From MedAcidi-G1 sp000817085 (GTDB taxonomy: Bacteria; Actinomycetota; Acidimicrobiia; Acidimicrobiales; MedAcidi-G1): a DNA stretch of 64,000 bases. The notes beneath the pieces were generated by a model that worked only from the letters and a program-made list of their open reading frames with translations, had not been told where the DNA came from and made no database searches. Below, one piece after another: positions 25,824-33,661 of the stretch. How positions within the stretch are numbered: position 1 is the stretch's first letter; each line of letters begins with the position of its first letter. Location: contig JBJLAO010000001.1 of the NCBI GenBank assembly GCA_045568635.1, forward strand, positions 372,001-436,000. Reading direction: 5' to 3'. Both the position numbers and the translations under genes were made by a program.

Positions 25824-26978
25824 ATGTCAAACCAGAAACAGCCACGATGGACTTTCCAATGGAAAGAACTCTACGAAGAAGTAATCGATACGGGACTTTG
25901 CACTGGTTGCGCTGGATGCGTGATCTCATGTCCACATGATGTGATTGGATATGAACACGCACCGGGCGCTTATAAACCTTTTCATCTTGAAGAAGAGCTA
26001 GGAACAGACAACTGTGTACATGGTGAAAAAGGTTGCACTTCCTGTACTCGGGCATGTCCAAGGTTTAGAGACTGGGAAACTGAAGCAGAAATGCACCTTT
26101 TTGACCGTCATCGTAAACCAGAAGAACTATCCGGAGTGTATAAAGACGTTCTCCTAACTAGAGCTAGCGATTCAACAGTTCATGAACTTGGTCAAGATGG
26201 GGGTCTAGTTTCAGCGATACTCATATGGTGTTTAGATAACGGAATTATTGACGGAGCTTTAACTTCCCACCTTGAAAATGATGAAGAAAATGGAAATTCC
26301 TGGAAAGCTATCCCTGCTTTAGCTACAGATAAAGAGTCTGTTCTAGCTGGGGCTGGGAGTAGATATACCTACTCCGCCAACACCCTTGCTATTAGCGAAG
26401 CCCGTGAAAAAAATCTTGAATCATTAGCTCTTGTTGGGATGAGTTGCCAAACTTCTATTGGTCCTGTTATGTGGAACCGTAAAGTCGGTAAAGCAGGGAA
26501 AACAATCAAATTAAATATTGGGTTGTTATGTTCTAAATCTTTTGATGATTCAATTTTTGAGGAATTATTTTGGGCAAAGTACAGACTCCCTAAAGAAGAA
26601 ATGATCAAAATGAATATCAAAGGTGTTTTTCAAATATGGATGAAAAATGGTGACTACCACGAAATTAATCTTAAAGAATGTCACGCTTGGACACGAGAAG
26701 GATGCAACCTTTGTCCAGACTTTGCGGCGGAACACGCTGACATATCGACAGGTGGTATTGGCAAATACAACGACTGGACGCTAACTGTTGTTCGCACAGA
26801 GCTAGGCCGCCAAATAATTATGCGAATGCTCGAGGAGGGTGTTATAGAAGGCCGGCCGGGTGATAGTGACCCCGATGCTATTGAACTAATGCACAAGTTG
26901 GCTGCAAAAAGTCGGTCTAGGTGGCCTGATTGGGCAAATTCTTCAGCAAGAGTTGGTTTGCCTCAATATCAAGGGTGA
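25824..26978 (+). CDS. FrhB-like coenzyme F420 hydrogenase/dehydrogenase beta-subunit family protein
   Basis: 384 residues. Two N-terminal [4Fe-4S] motifs: C26-x2-C29-x2-C32-x3-C36 followed by Pro, and C64-x6-C71-x2-C74-x3-C78 followed by Pro. Then the FrhB N and C domains, with DGGLVSAILIWCLDNGIIDGA (about 131-151), the TYSANTLAI region and a C-terminal cysteine set in ECHAWTREGCNLCPDF before ADISTGGIG. FrhB binds FAD and reduces coenzyme F420; relatives also include ferredoxin-linked reductases such as the chlorophyll-related HCAR. No FrhA/FrhG hydrogenase subunits are nearby, so it is a stand-alone flavin/iron-sulfur oxidoreductase, probably of F420 with ferredoxin or another donor. ATG start without a clear Shine-Dalgarno. 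Confidence 0.85.
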   Translation: MSNQKQPRWTFQWKELYEEVIDTGLCTGCAGCVISCPHDVIGYEHAPGAYKPFHLEEELGTDNCVHGEKGCTSCTRACPRFRDWETEAEMHLFDRHRKPEELSGVYKDVLLTRASDSTVHELGQDGGLVSAILIWCLDNGIIDGALTSHLENDEENGNSWKAIPALATDKESVLAGAGSRYTYSANTLAISEAREKNLESLALVGMSCQTSIGPVMWNRKVGKAGKTIKLNIGLLCSKSFDDSIFEELFWAKYRLPKEEMIKMNIKGVFQIWMKNGDYHEINLKECHAWTREGCNLCPDFAAEHADISTGGIGKYNDWTLTVVRTELGRQIIMRMLEEGVIEGRPGDSDPDAIELMHKLAAKSRSRWPDWANSSARVGLPQYQG

Positions 26979-26987
26979 ACTCCTACT

Positions 26988-27332
26988 TTATGAACAAGCC
27001 TCACTTGAATCAGTTAACCAACCATAATTTTCTGAAATCATTTGAGAGTTCAGATCATCTCTGTGCTTGCGAATAAAATCATCTAATTCTTTAAACTTTT
27101 CATAGGTGACTGAATCTTTAACACCATTAATTACACAATCGCAGTAACTTTTAGCTTTAAATGTTGGCAGGTCAGCATTGGATTCCTGACAAGCTTCTAC
27201 AAAGTTTCTTATTACCAGACCATCTTGATCTTCCCATGTCTCAGGTTTACCATCATTTGCGCAGCCCGTGAACAATAACGCGCTAACTAAGAAACCTGCA
27301 AACAAACTCTTCTTTGATGAAAATTTACCCAC
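26988..27332 (-). CDS. Small predicted lipoprotein, unknown function
   Basis: 114 residues with GTG start. Positively charged N-terminus, hydrophobic stretch SLFAGFLVSALLF and lipobox FTGC, so exported and lipid-anchored. The mature part contains YCDCVINGVKDSVTYEKFKEL and a further C-terminal Cys, similar in feel to small Cys-containing actinobacterial lipoproteins, but I recognise no family. It ends 9 bp from the convergent FrhB-like gene. Confidence 0.7.
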   Translation of the reverse strand: MGKFSSKKSLFAGFLVSALLFTGCANDGKPETWEDQDGLVIRNFVEACQESNADLPTFKAKSYCDCVINGVKDSVTYEKFKELDDFIRKHRDDLNSQMISENYGWLTDSSEACS

Positions 27333-27361
27333 AGCGTGAGGTTAGCGTAATACAGGCAATA

Positions 27362-28036
27362 TCAATCGCCAGCAATGATTTTGGCTCTTTTAATAACTGA
27401 GTCAAACATCGATTCTGTTAGTCGGCCAGTAAAAGTATTTTGCTGACTGACATGATAAGAACATAAAAGTTTTTTATTTTCATCAATCTCTATCTCTAAA
27501 CCATGGGAAAACTTTGGTTTCGGACTCAAACCGAACTCAACAGCTGCAGATGTGTAGCCAATCTGACCCAAAGCAACAACAACTTTTACATTGATCAAAG
27601 CCGAAATCTCTCTTTCGAAGAAAGGTCGGCATCTGCTCTGTTCTTTTTGGTTTGGTTTATTTGCTGGTGGCACACACTTGACAGGAGAGGTTATAAATAC
27701 ATTTTTTAATTTAAGTCCGTCTCCCAAGTCAACTGATTCGGGCTGATTAGCAAGGCCTGATCTGTAAAGAGCTGCGTACAAAAAATCTCCCGACCTGTCA
27801 CCGGTAAAAACTCTTCCGGTCCTATTGGCTCCATGTGCGCCTGGAGCTAATCCAACAATAAGTATTCGAGCTTTAGGATCCCCAAAACCTGGTACTGGCA
27901 AGCCCCAATATTCCTGATCTTTATAGGCTGCACGTTTTTCTTTTGCAACTTTTTCACGCCATGCGACCAGTCTTGGACAGGCCCTACATGAGACAACTTC
28001 TTTTTCTATTAATTCTAATTGAAGAACATGATCCAC
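27362..28036 (-). CDS. Uracil-DNA glycosylase, family 5 (UdgB-like)
   Basis: 224 residues. Iron-sulfur Cys at C17, C20, C121 and C136, UDG motif A GLAPGAHGANRTGRVFTGD (about 62-80, given partly) and motif B SYHVSQQNTFTGRLT. The first motif lacks the polar catalytic residue of family 1 and matches the family 5/UDGb form, which removes uracil and some other deaminated bases from DNA. GTG start; divergent from the phosphatase gene at 28062. Confidence 0.88.
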   Translation of the reverse strand: MDHVLQLELIEKEVVSCRACPRLVAWREKVAKEKRAAYKDQEYWGLPVPGFGDPKARILIVGLAPGAHGANRTGRVFTGDRSGDFLYAALYRSGLANQPESVDLGDGLKLKNVFITSPVKCVPPANKPNQKEQSRCRPFFEREISALINVKVVVALGQIGYTSAAVEFGLSPKPKFSHGLEIEIDENKKLLCSYHVSQQNTFTGRLTESMFDSVIKRAKIIAGD

Positions 28037-28061
28037 ATCTGAAGGGTAGGTTGAACTATTA

Positions 28062-28703
28062 ATGGCAGCTACTTTAATTATCTTTGTGCGTCATGGAAAG
28101 ACTCCCACGACTGGAACCAAACTTCCTGGAAGGGCGCCCAATTTACATCTGTCGAATGAAGGTAAATTACAAGCAGAAATAGTTGCGAAAGAAATTGAGA
28201 AATCTTCAAGCAGTTTCCTGGGTAAAAATGTGGCAGCTGTTTACGCATCACCCATGGAACGTACGCAAGAAACTGCTAAACCGATTGCCAAAGTTCTTAA
28301 TTTACGTGTGCGAACGCTGCAAGGACTTAATGAGTGCGATTTTGGTGACTGGACTGGTCGCAGACTACGTGAACTCTCAAAACTAAAATCTTGGTCTACC
28401 GTGCAGAAACAACCATCTAGCTTTAGATTTCCTAATGGTGAATCATTCACCGAAATGCAGAATCGCATGTTAAAAACTGTCGACAAATTAGTTGAGCGCC
28501 ATTCTGGGGAGACGGTTATATGTGTTTCTCACGCCGACCCCATAAAGGCAATACTGTCCTCTGCCATTGGGACACCCTTAGACCTGTTTCAAAGAATCGT
28601 GGTTGGACCTTGTTCGACCTCGGTGGTTCTTTACACAAAAGAAAGGCCTTTAGTCTTAACTTTGAATTCAAATGGAAATTTCAGTGGTTCTTTAGGCTCG
28701 TAA
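28062..28703 (+). CDS. Histidine phosphatase, MSMEG_4193 type
   Basis: 213 residues of the phosphoglycerate-mutase-like histidine phosphatase superfamily. The phospho-accepting His is in FVRHGKTPTTG (His near 11), with AVYASPMERTQETAKPIA, NECDFGDWTGRRL and the second His in VICVSHADPIKAIL. Matches the actinobacterial MSMEG_4193 (TIGR03848) family. It leads a conserved trio with the next two genes. Substrate unknown. Confidence 0.87.
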   Translation: MAATLIIFVRHGKTPTTGTKLPGRAPNLHLSNEGKLQAEIVAKEIEKSSSSFLGKNVAAVYASPMERTQETAKPIAKVLNLRVRTLQGLNECDFGDWTGRRLRELSKLKSWSTVQKQPSSFRFPNGESFTEMQNRMLKTVDKLVERHSGETVICVSHADPIKAILSSAIGTPLDLFQRIVVGPCSTSVVLYTKERPLVLTLNSNGNFSGSLGS

Positions 28704-28766
28704 ACCACTAGCTTATTTATTGTTTCGTATTAAAAAAATTTAGATTTGAAAGGTAGCGTCTTAACG

Positions 28767-29270
28767 ATGGAACGCCCTGAAATAAACTGGGATCGCACTG
28801 AAAGTTTTACTGCAGGTACGATTGGACCTCAAGGTCGACGCGTCTTTTTCTTGCAAGCTTCTTATGAAGATCAAGTTCTATCTTTGAAGGTTGAGAAACA
28901 GCAAATGGCTGGTCTAGCTGATTTTCTAATGAGCATGCTCGATGATTTACCTCCGGCAGATGAATCTAATCGTATAGAAAACACCGTAGAAGGCACAAAA
29001 TTCATAGACCCGGGAGAACCCGACTGGGTAATCGGAAGTTTAGGCGTAACTTATGAGCAATCAGAAGACCAACTAGTACTTATAGCCGAAGAGCTCATCC
29101 GAGACGAAGATTCTGAACCGGCTCAAGCCCGATTGTCATTAAACCGGCTTCAGGTCGAACATTTTATTAAAACAGCCCAAGAATTAATATCCTCCGGTCG
29201 CCCGCCGTGTCCTTACTGCGGGTCTCCACTAGAACCAGAAGCTGCGGGCTGGTGCCCGTGTTCCAACTAG
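28767..29270 (+). CDS. DUF3090 family protein
   Basis: 167 residues from the ATG at 28767; a TTG 21 nt earlier is an alternative. Begins MERPEINWDRTESFTAGTIG and ends in a zinc-ribbon-like CPYCGSPLEPEAAGWCPC. Matches the DUF3090 (TIGR03847) family restricted largely to Actinobacteria, encoded between the MSMEG_4193-type phosphatase and the SCO1664-type gene. Function unknown. Confidence 0.85.
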   Translation: MERPEINWDRTESFTAGTIGPQGRRVFFLQASYEDQVLSLKVEKQQMAGLADFLMSMLDDLPPADESNRIENTVEGTKFIDPGEPDWVIGSLGVTYEQSEDQLVLIAEELIRDEDSEPAQARLSLNRLQVEHFIKTAQELISSGRPPCPYCGSPLEPEAAGWCPCSN

Positions 29271-29282
29271 AAAGAAAATACC

Positions 29283-30041
29283 TTGAAAGAGGATCAGGAA
29301 CCAGAAACTGAGCATAACCCTTTCAAAGATCGTGAACCTATAGAAAATGAACTAGCGGTTGAAATACTAAACTTTGGAGAAATTGAAATAGTTGGCCGGA
29401 TGCCTTGGGCATCAAATGGTACTTTCCTAACAAACTTAAGCCACGACAAATTAAACATTCAAGGCATTTACAAACCTGGTAAAGGCGAAAGACCTTTGTA
29501 CGATTTCCCTCAAGGGATCTACAAAAGAGAGATAGCTGCTTTCGAACTGGCAAATCATTTGGGATGGAACCTCATACCCCCTACTGTGCTCAGAGACGGT
29601 CCTTTAGGAAACGGTTCTTTGCAACTTTATGTGCCGTGTGACTATGAGAAACACTATTTTACTATTCATGAAGACTCTAAATTTAAAAATGATCTAATTC
29701 GTCTTGCTACTTTTGATCTATTAGTCAATAACACCGATAGGAAAGCAGGCCATGTTCTAGTAGGAAAAGATGATTTAATTTGGGCCATCGATAATTCCTT
29801 ATGTTTTCATGAAGAATTTAAAATTCGAACAGTTATTTGGGATTTCAGTGGAGAGGAAATTCCGAAACAACTTATTTCCGATCTAACTGGAATAATCGAT
29901 GAAGGGGTTCCAGAAAAATTATCTGAACTACTAAGTCCAAATGAAATCGAAGCCCTGTTACAAAGAACTAGAGCTCTTATTACAAATGGATCTTTACCTT
30001 ATGATCCGTCAGGTCGACAGGTTCCTTGGCCTCTTCTGTGA
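29283..30041 (+). CDS. SCO1664 family protein (PI3/4-kinase-like fold)
   Basis: 252 residues, TTG start. Conserved blocks: YKPGKGERPLYDFPQGIYKREIAAFEL (about 66-92, given partly), LVNNTDRKAGHVLVG and IWAIDNSLCFHEEFKIRTVIWDF. The NTDRKxxHxL and AIDNSLCFH segments look like the catalytic and metal loops of the PI3/4-kinase or HipA-like fold, so ATP-dependent phosphotransfer is possible. It is the third gene of the actinobacterial trio (TIGR03843). No experimental role is known to me. Confidence 0.83.
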   Translation: MKEDQEPETEHNPFKDREPIENELAVEILNFGEIEIVGRMPWASNGTFLTNLSHDKLNIQGIYKPGKGERPLYDFPQGIYKREIAAFELANHLGWNLIPPTVLRDGPLGNGSLQLYVPCDYEKHYFTIHEDSKFKNDLIRLATFDLLVNNTDRKAGHVLVGKDDLIWAIDNSLCFHEEFKIRTVIWDFSGEEIPKQLISDLTGIIDEGVPEKLSELLSPNEIEALLQRTRALITNGSLPYDPSGRQVPWPLL

Positions 30042-30051
30042 AAATTGGCCA

Positions 30052-31017
30052 TTATTGAGCTTCGAGAGCCTCGATCAGTTTGGGTAAAACTTTGTGCACG
30101 TCACCAACTATTCCAAGATCTGCAATCCCAAAAATTGGTGCTTCTTCGTCTTTATTAATAGCAATGATGTTTGCTGAGCCCTTCATTCCTACCAAATGCT
30201 GTGTGGCTCCGGAAATTCCGCATGCAAGATAAACCGTTGGCTTAACAACTTTTCCGGTTTGTCCAACTTGGTATGAATAAGGCACCCAACCAGCATCGAC
30301 GATGGCTCGAGACGCTCCGGGGGCTCCTTTGACTAGACCTGCCAGCTTTTCAATCATTTCGTACTTGTCAGCCTCTCCAAGACCTCGGCCTCCAGATACA
30401 ACTATGTTCGCTTCATCCAAACGAGGTCCAGTGCTTTCCTCAACAAATTGATCTTTGACAACTGCAGTTCCGGTCCCGCCAAGATCTCCTACTTGAAGAA
30501 CTGATACAGATGCTGAGTCCCCACCCGCGGATTCGGCCACAAAAGATTTCGGTCTCACAACAAAAATATCTAAACCTTCAGATGTAGTTCCTGTAAAAAC
30601 GTCTTTGGTCCCACCAAATACGGGTTCATGACCGAGGAGACGGTCTCCATCTTGCTTTAAATCAATAACATTCGTTATGACAGGAGTGTCAAGTTTCGCC
30701 GAAAGACGTCCTGCCACATCACGCCCATCATAAGTCGTGCCGCATAACATGACGTCTGGACCTGACCCCTGTGAACAAGCCTCAGCTATTGCAGATGCGA
30801 TTCTCGGACCTGCAAGTCCACCATCAAGTGGCCCAATTGAATAAACTACTGAAGCTCCATGGTCACCTAATTCTGCAGCAACTGAATCCGCATCACCTGC
30901 AACCACAACCTCCACGGTGTCTGCCAATTCACGAGCTTTAGCTAAAAGTTCAAGAGTAATCGAAGCTACGGCGCCATCACTTGCTTCGCCGTGGACCCAT
31001 ATTTTTGAAAATCCCAT
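30052..31017 (-). CDS. etfA: Electron transfer flavoprotein, alpha subunit
   Basis: 321 residues from the ATG at 31017, which has AGGAGG 7-8 nt upstream; an ATG two codons earlier directly abuts that site and is unlikely. C-terminal FAD-binding domain: VVSGGRGLGEADKYEMIEKLA, SRAIVDAGWVPYSYQVGQTGKVVKP, YLACGISGATQHLVGMK and IAINKDEEAPIFGIADLGIVGD. Accepts electrons from acyl-CoA and related dehydrogenases and passes them to ETF-quinone oxidoreductase. Follows etfB by 11 bp. Confidence 0.94.
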   Translation of the reverse strand: MGFSKIWVHGEASDGAVASITLELLAKARELADTVEVVVAGDADSVAAELGDHGASVVYSIGPLDGGLAGPRIASAIAEACSQGSGPDVMLCGTTYDGRDVAGRLSAKLDTPVITNVIDLKQDGDRLLGHEPVFGGTKDVFTGTTSEGLDIFVVRPKSFVAESAGGDSASVSVLQVGDLGGTGTAVVKDQFVEESTGPRLDEANIVVSGGRGLGEADKYEMIEKLAGLVKGAPGASRAIVDAGWVPYSYQVGQTGKVVKPTVYLACGISGATQHLVGMKGSANIIAINKDEEAPIFGIADLGIVGDVHKVLPKLIEALEAQ

Positions 31018-31028
31018 TCTCATACCTC

Positions 31029-31808
31029 CTAAAGAACTTTAAGATCGTCGAGAAAAGCCATGATTCGTTCATGAGCTTCACCCTCATCAACAACTACTTC
31101 GCCGGCCTCACGAGCTGGAGCGTCGACTATTTCAGTTATTTCTTGACGAGCACCTGCCCAACCAACTGTTACTGGGTCAATATCTAGTGCCGCAAGATCA
31201 AGTTCCTCAACAGGTTTATTTTTGGCAGCCATAATTCCTTTGAATGAGGGATATCGAGGTTCTACTACACCAGCTGTAACTGAAATAACGGCTGGAAGAG
31301 GACACTCGACCATGTCATAGCCAGATTCAGTCTGGCGTTTAACAGTTGCTAGATCACCATCCACTGAAACTTCTTTTCCAAAAGTTACAGATGGAAGACC
31401 TAAGAGTTCCGCTATCTGCTCCGGAACTGTTCCCGTATATCCGTCGCTTGATTCAGTAGCGGTAAGAATCAAATCGGGATTCGAACGCTTGATAGCCGCT
31501 GATAGAACTTTTGCAGTCGAAAGAGCGTCTGAGCCGGCAAGTGCTTCATCGCTTACCAATATTGCACTTTCAGCCCCCATTGCTAGTGCTGTGCGCAGAC
31601 CGCCGGTTTCTCCTCCTGGGGTCATGGAGACAAGACGGACCTCTCCTGAGCCGGCGGCATCAACAAGCTGCAAAGCCATCTCGACTCCATAGGAGTCGGA
31701 CTCATCAAGGATTAATTTGGTATCACGTTTTAAAGTTTTCGTATCGGGATTCAACTCACCTGGGTCAGCCGGATCCGGAATCTGTTTCACACAAACAACT
31801 ACATCCAT
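31029..31808 (-). CDS. etfB: Electron transfer flavoprotein, beta subunit
   Basis: 259 residues. N-terminal VVCVKQIPDPADPGELNPDTKTLKRD, then ILDESDSYGVEMALQLVD, TATESSDGYTGTVPEQIAELLGLP and the signature VECPLPAVISVTAGVVEPRYPSFKGIMAAK. Forms the heterodimer with EtfA and binds AMP. ATG start, 167-bp gap upstream to the divergent lipid kinase. Confidence 0.94.
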   Translation of the reverse strand: MDVVVCVKQIPDPADPGELNPDTKTLKRDTKLILDESDSYGVEMALQLVDAAGSGEVRLVSMTPGGETGGLRTALAMGAESAILVSDEALAGSDALSTAKVLSAAIKRSNPDLILTATESSDGYTGTVPEQIAELLGLPSVTFGKEVSVDGDLATVKRQTESGYDMVECPLPAVISVTAGVVEPRYPSFKGIMAAKNKPVEELDLAALDIDPVTVGWAGARQEITEIVDAPAREAGEVVVDEGEAHERIMAFLDDLKVL

Positions 31809-31980
31809 TTCGCTATTTTGCCCTTTATATAGCCAAACTGGTACATCAAGTGACTAATTTCATGTGATTTTACAAAAAAATTTTCACTCTCTCAGAAAAG
31901 AAAAGCCATTTTAAAATACTTCAACAACACTTAGGCTTCAACACAAATCTTTTAACTATTCACAACTACTCTTATTGGAC

Positions 31981-32955
31981 ATGAAAGTTCTCCTAATCGT
32001 AAACCCTTTGGCTTCATCTGTAACAGGACGAACAAGAGCCGTTATTCAAAAGGCGCTATCAGCTGACCACCGTCTCGAAGTGGCAGTCACTAATCACAGA
32101 GGTCACGCTACGCGAATCGCTCAAAACGCAGCTAAAGATGGCATAGATATTGTGGTAGTGCTAGGAGGGGATGGAACATTAAATGAGGTAGCTAATGGCT
32201 TAGTCGATTCAGAGACTGCCTTGGCTGCTATTCCTGGTGGTTCTACAAATGTTTTTGCTCGTACTTTAGGCATTCCTGACGACCCTATCGAAGCCACAGG
32301 GGTCTTATTAGACTCTCTCGAAGCAGGATCAACCCACCGGATAGGCCTAGGTTCAGTGAACCAAAGATACTTTCTTTTTCATGCTGGAATAGGCTTTGAT
32401 GCAGCCGTTGTCGAACAAGTCGAAAAAAAAGGTGGGCTTCTGAAACGCTTCGCCGGCCATCCTCTCTTCGTTATTGCCGCAATAGGTACTTGGTTGCGGT
32501 ACTACGATAAAAAACGGCCTGCTTTCCGTATCTCAACTCGAAAAATGGGTGATGAAGAAATCGGTGACCTGGAAACCACAGGAGTAGAGGGATTATTTTC
32601 GGTCTGTCTAAATACCGATCCATACACCTATCTAGGAACAAGAAAAATTTCCCTAGCTCCACACGCAAATTTGGATACCCCATTAGCCGTCGTGACATTC
32701 AAAAATCTGACTTTGAAAAAATTGCTTCCGGTTATCTTAGGGGCTTTAGGAATGGGCAAAACTACAACTTCATCGAGTCGGATCGTAGATTTGCGAAGTG
32801 ATTTAACTGAAGCGCAAGCAATTGCTTATAAAGCTGTACCCCTACAAGTAGACGGTGACTTTCTAGGTAACTTCGATGAATTTTCATTTAAATATAAAGC
32901 AGAATGTTTAGACGTAGTGATGCCCATCAAACCAAACGACTTTCAAAATTCTTGA
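31981..32955 (+). CDS. Diacylglycerol/lipid kinase family protein (DagK/YegS)
   Basis: 324 residues from the ATG at 31981 (a TTG two codons upstream is also open). Kinase catalytic domain with NPLASS near the start, VLGGDGTLNEVANGL (about 59-73) and IPGGSTNVFARTLGIP (about 86-101), then the two-layered beta domain ending in VDGDFLGN. Phosphorylates diacylglycerol or a similar lipid. Its 3' end overlaps that of the convergent phosphodiesterase by 13 bp. Confidence 0.9.
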   Translation: MKVLLIVNPLASSVTGRTRAVIQKALSADHRLEVAVTNHRGHATRIAQNAAKDGIDIVVVLGGDGTLNEVANGLVDSETALAAIPGGSTNVFARTLGIPDDPIEATGVLLDSLEAGSTHRIGLGSVNQRYFLFHAGIGFDAAVVEQVEKKGGLLKRFAGHPLFVIAAIGTWLRYYDKKRPAFRISTRKMGDEEIGDLETTGVEGLFSVCLNTDPYTYLGTRKISLAPHANLDTPLAVVTFKNLTLKKLLPVILGALGMGKTTTSSSRIVDLRSDLTEAQAIAYKAVPLQVDGDFLGNFDEFSFKYKAECLDVVMPIKPNDFQNS

Positions 32956-33647
32956 TTTAAAACTTCTACTGCTAAACCTGGGAAATTGGTGATTATTCCA
33001 TCTACTCCCCACTCGCTTAATTGCAAAATTCTGCTTTCGTCATCAACAGTCCAAACATTTACATTTAATCCACGAGAATGTGCCTCTTCTATTAACGACT
33101 CATCAACTAAATCGTCCCAAGGATTGATTGCCGAGTGATTATGCGAACTTGCACGATCAAGTATTTGGATACCATCACTTCTTTCAGCAACGAGCCATCC
33201 AGTAGCTATTAACGGATCAGTTTCTTTAATTCGATCAATTGCATTAATATCAAAAGAGGAAACCAATATTTTGTCAGTCGATCTATAAGCCCTTACTAGC
33301 CCCACCACTGCTTCACATACAAGATCCACTTCATCAAAATCAGGTTCACCAGGAAGGTGCTTTATTTCTATATTCACTCCCATATTTTCTGACGCTTCGA
33401 AAGCTTCAGCTAAGCTTGGGACTCCTTCTGGAAGACTATTCGAATCTAAATCTTTGATTAAATCGCCACCTGCGAGATGAGCATCGTGGTGAACCACTAA
33501 AACCCCATCTTTTGATCGACGCACATCTAGTTCGACCCAATCAGCACCTTGTTGAAGGGCGCCCGAAAAAGCATCTAAAGAATTTTCAGGAAAGTCAGCT
33601 GAAGCTCCTCGATGCGCAATTATCAAGGGACGTTTCTGGAAGTTCAC
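32943..33647 (-). CDS. Glycerophosphodiester phosphodiesterase
   Basis: 234-residue TIM-barrel GDPD enzyme. IAHRGASADFPENSLDAF near the N-terminus (catalytic His and substrate residues), ADWVELDVRRSKDGVLVVHHDAHL with metal ligands, and VNIEIKH. No signal peptide, so cytoplasmic; hydrolyses glycerophosphodiesters to glycerol-3-phosphate and an alcohol. C-terminal WTVDDESRILQLSEWGVDGIITNFP is typical. Confidence 0.9.
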   Translation of the reverse strand: MNFQKRPLIIAHRGASADFPENSLDAFSGALQQGADWVELDVRRSKDGVLVVHHDAHLAGGDLIKDLDSNSLPEGVPSLAEAFEASENMGVNIEIKHLPGEPDFDEVDLVCEAVVGLVRAYRSTDKILVSSFDINAIDRIKETDPLIATGWLVAERSDGIQILDRASSHNHSAINPWDDLVDESLIEEAHSRGLNVNVWTVDDESRILQLSEWGVDGIITNFPGLAVEVLNQEF

Positions 33648-33661
33648 AAATTCACTCAGCC

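Noticed and set aside
25552..26061. Minus-strand open frame of 169 codons across the tRNA-Arg gene and the FrhB start
   Set aside because: It runs antisense through the tRNA and the start of the FrhB-like gene and has no recognisable protein features; the tRNA is unmistakable.
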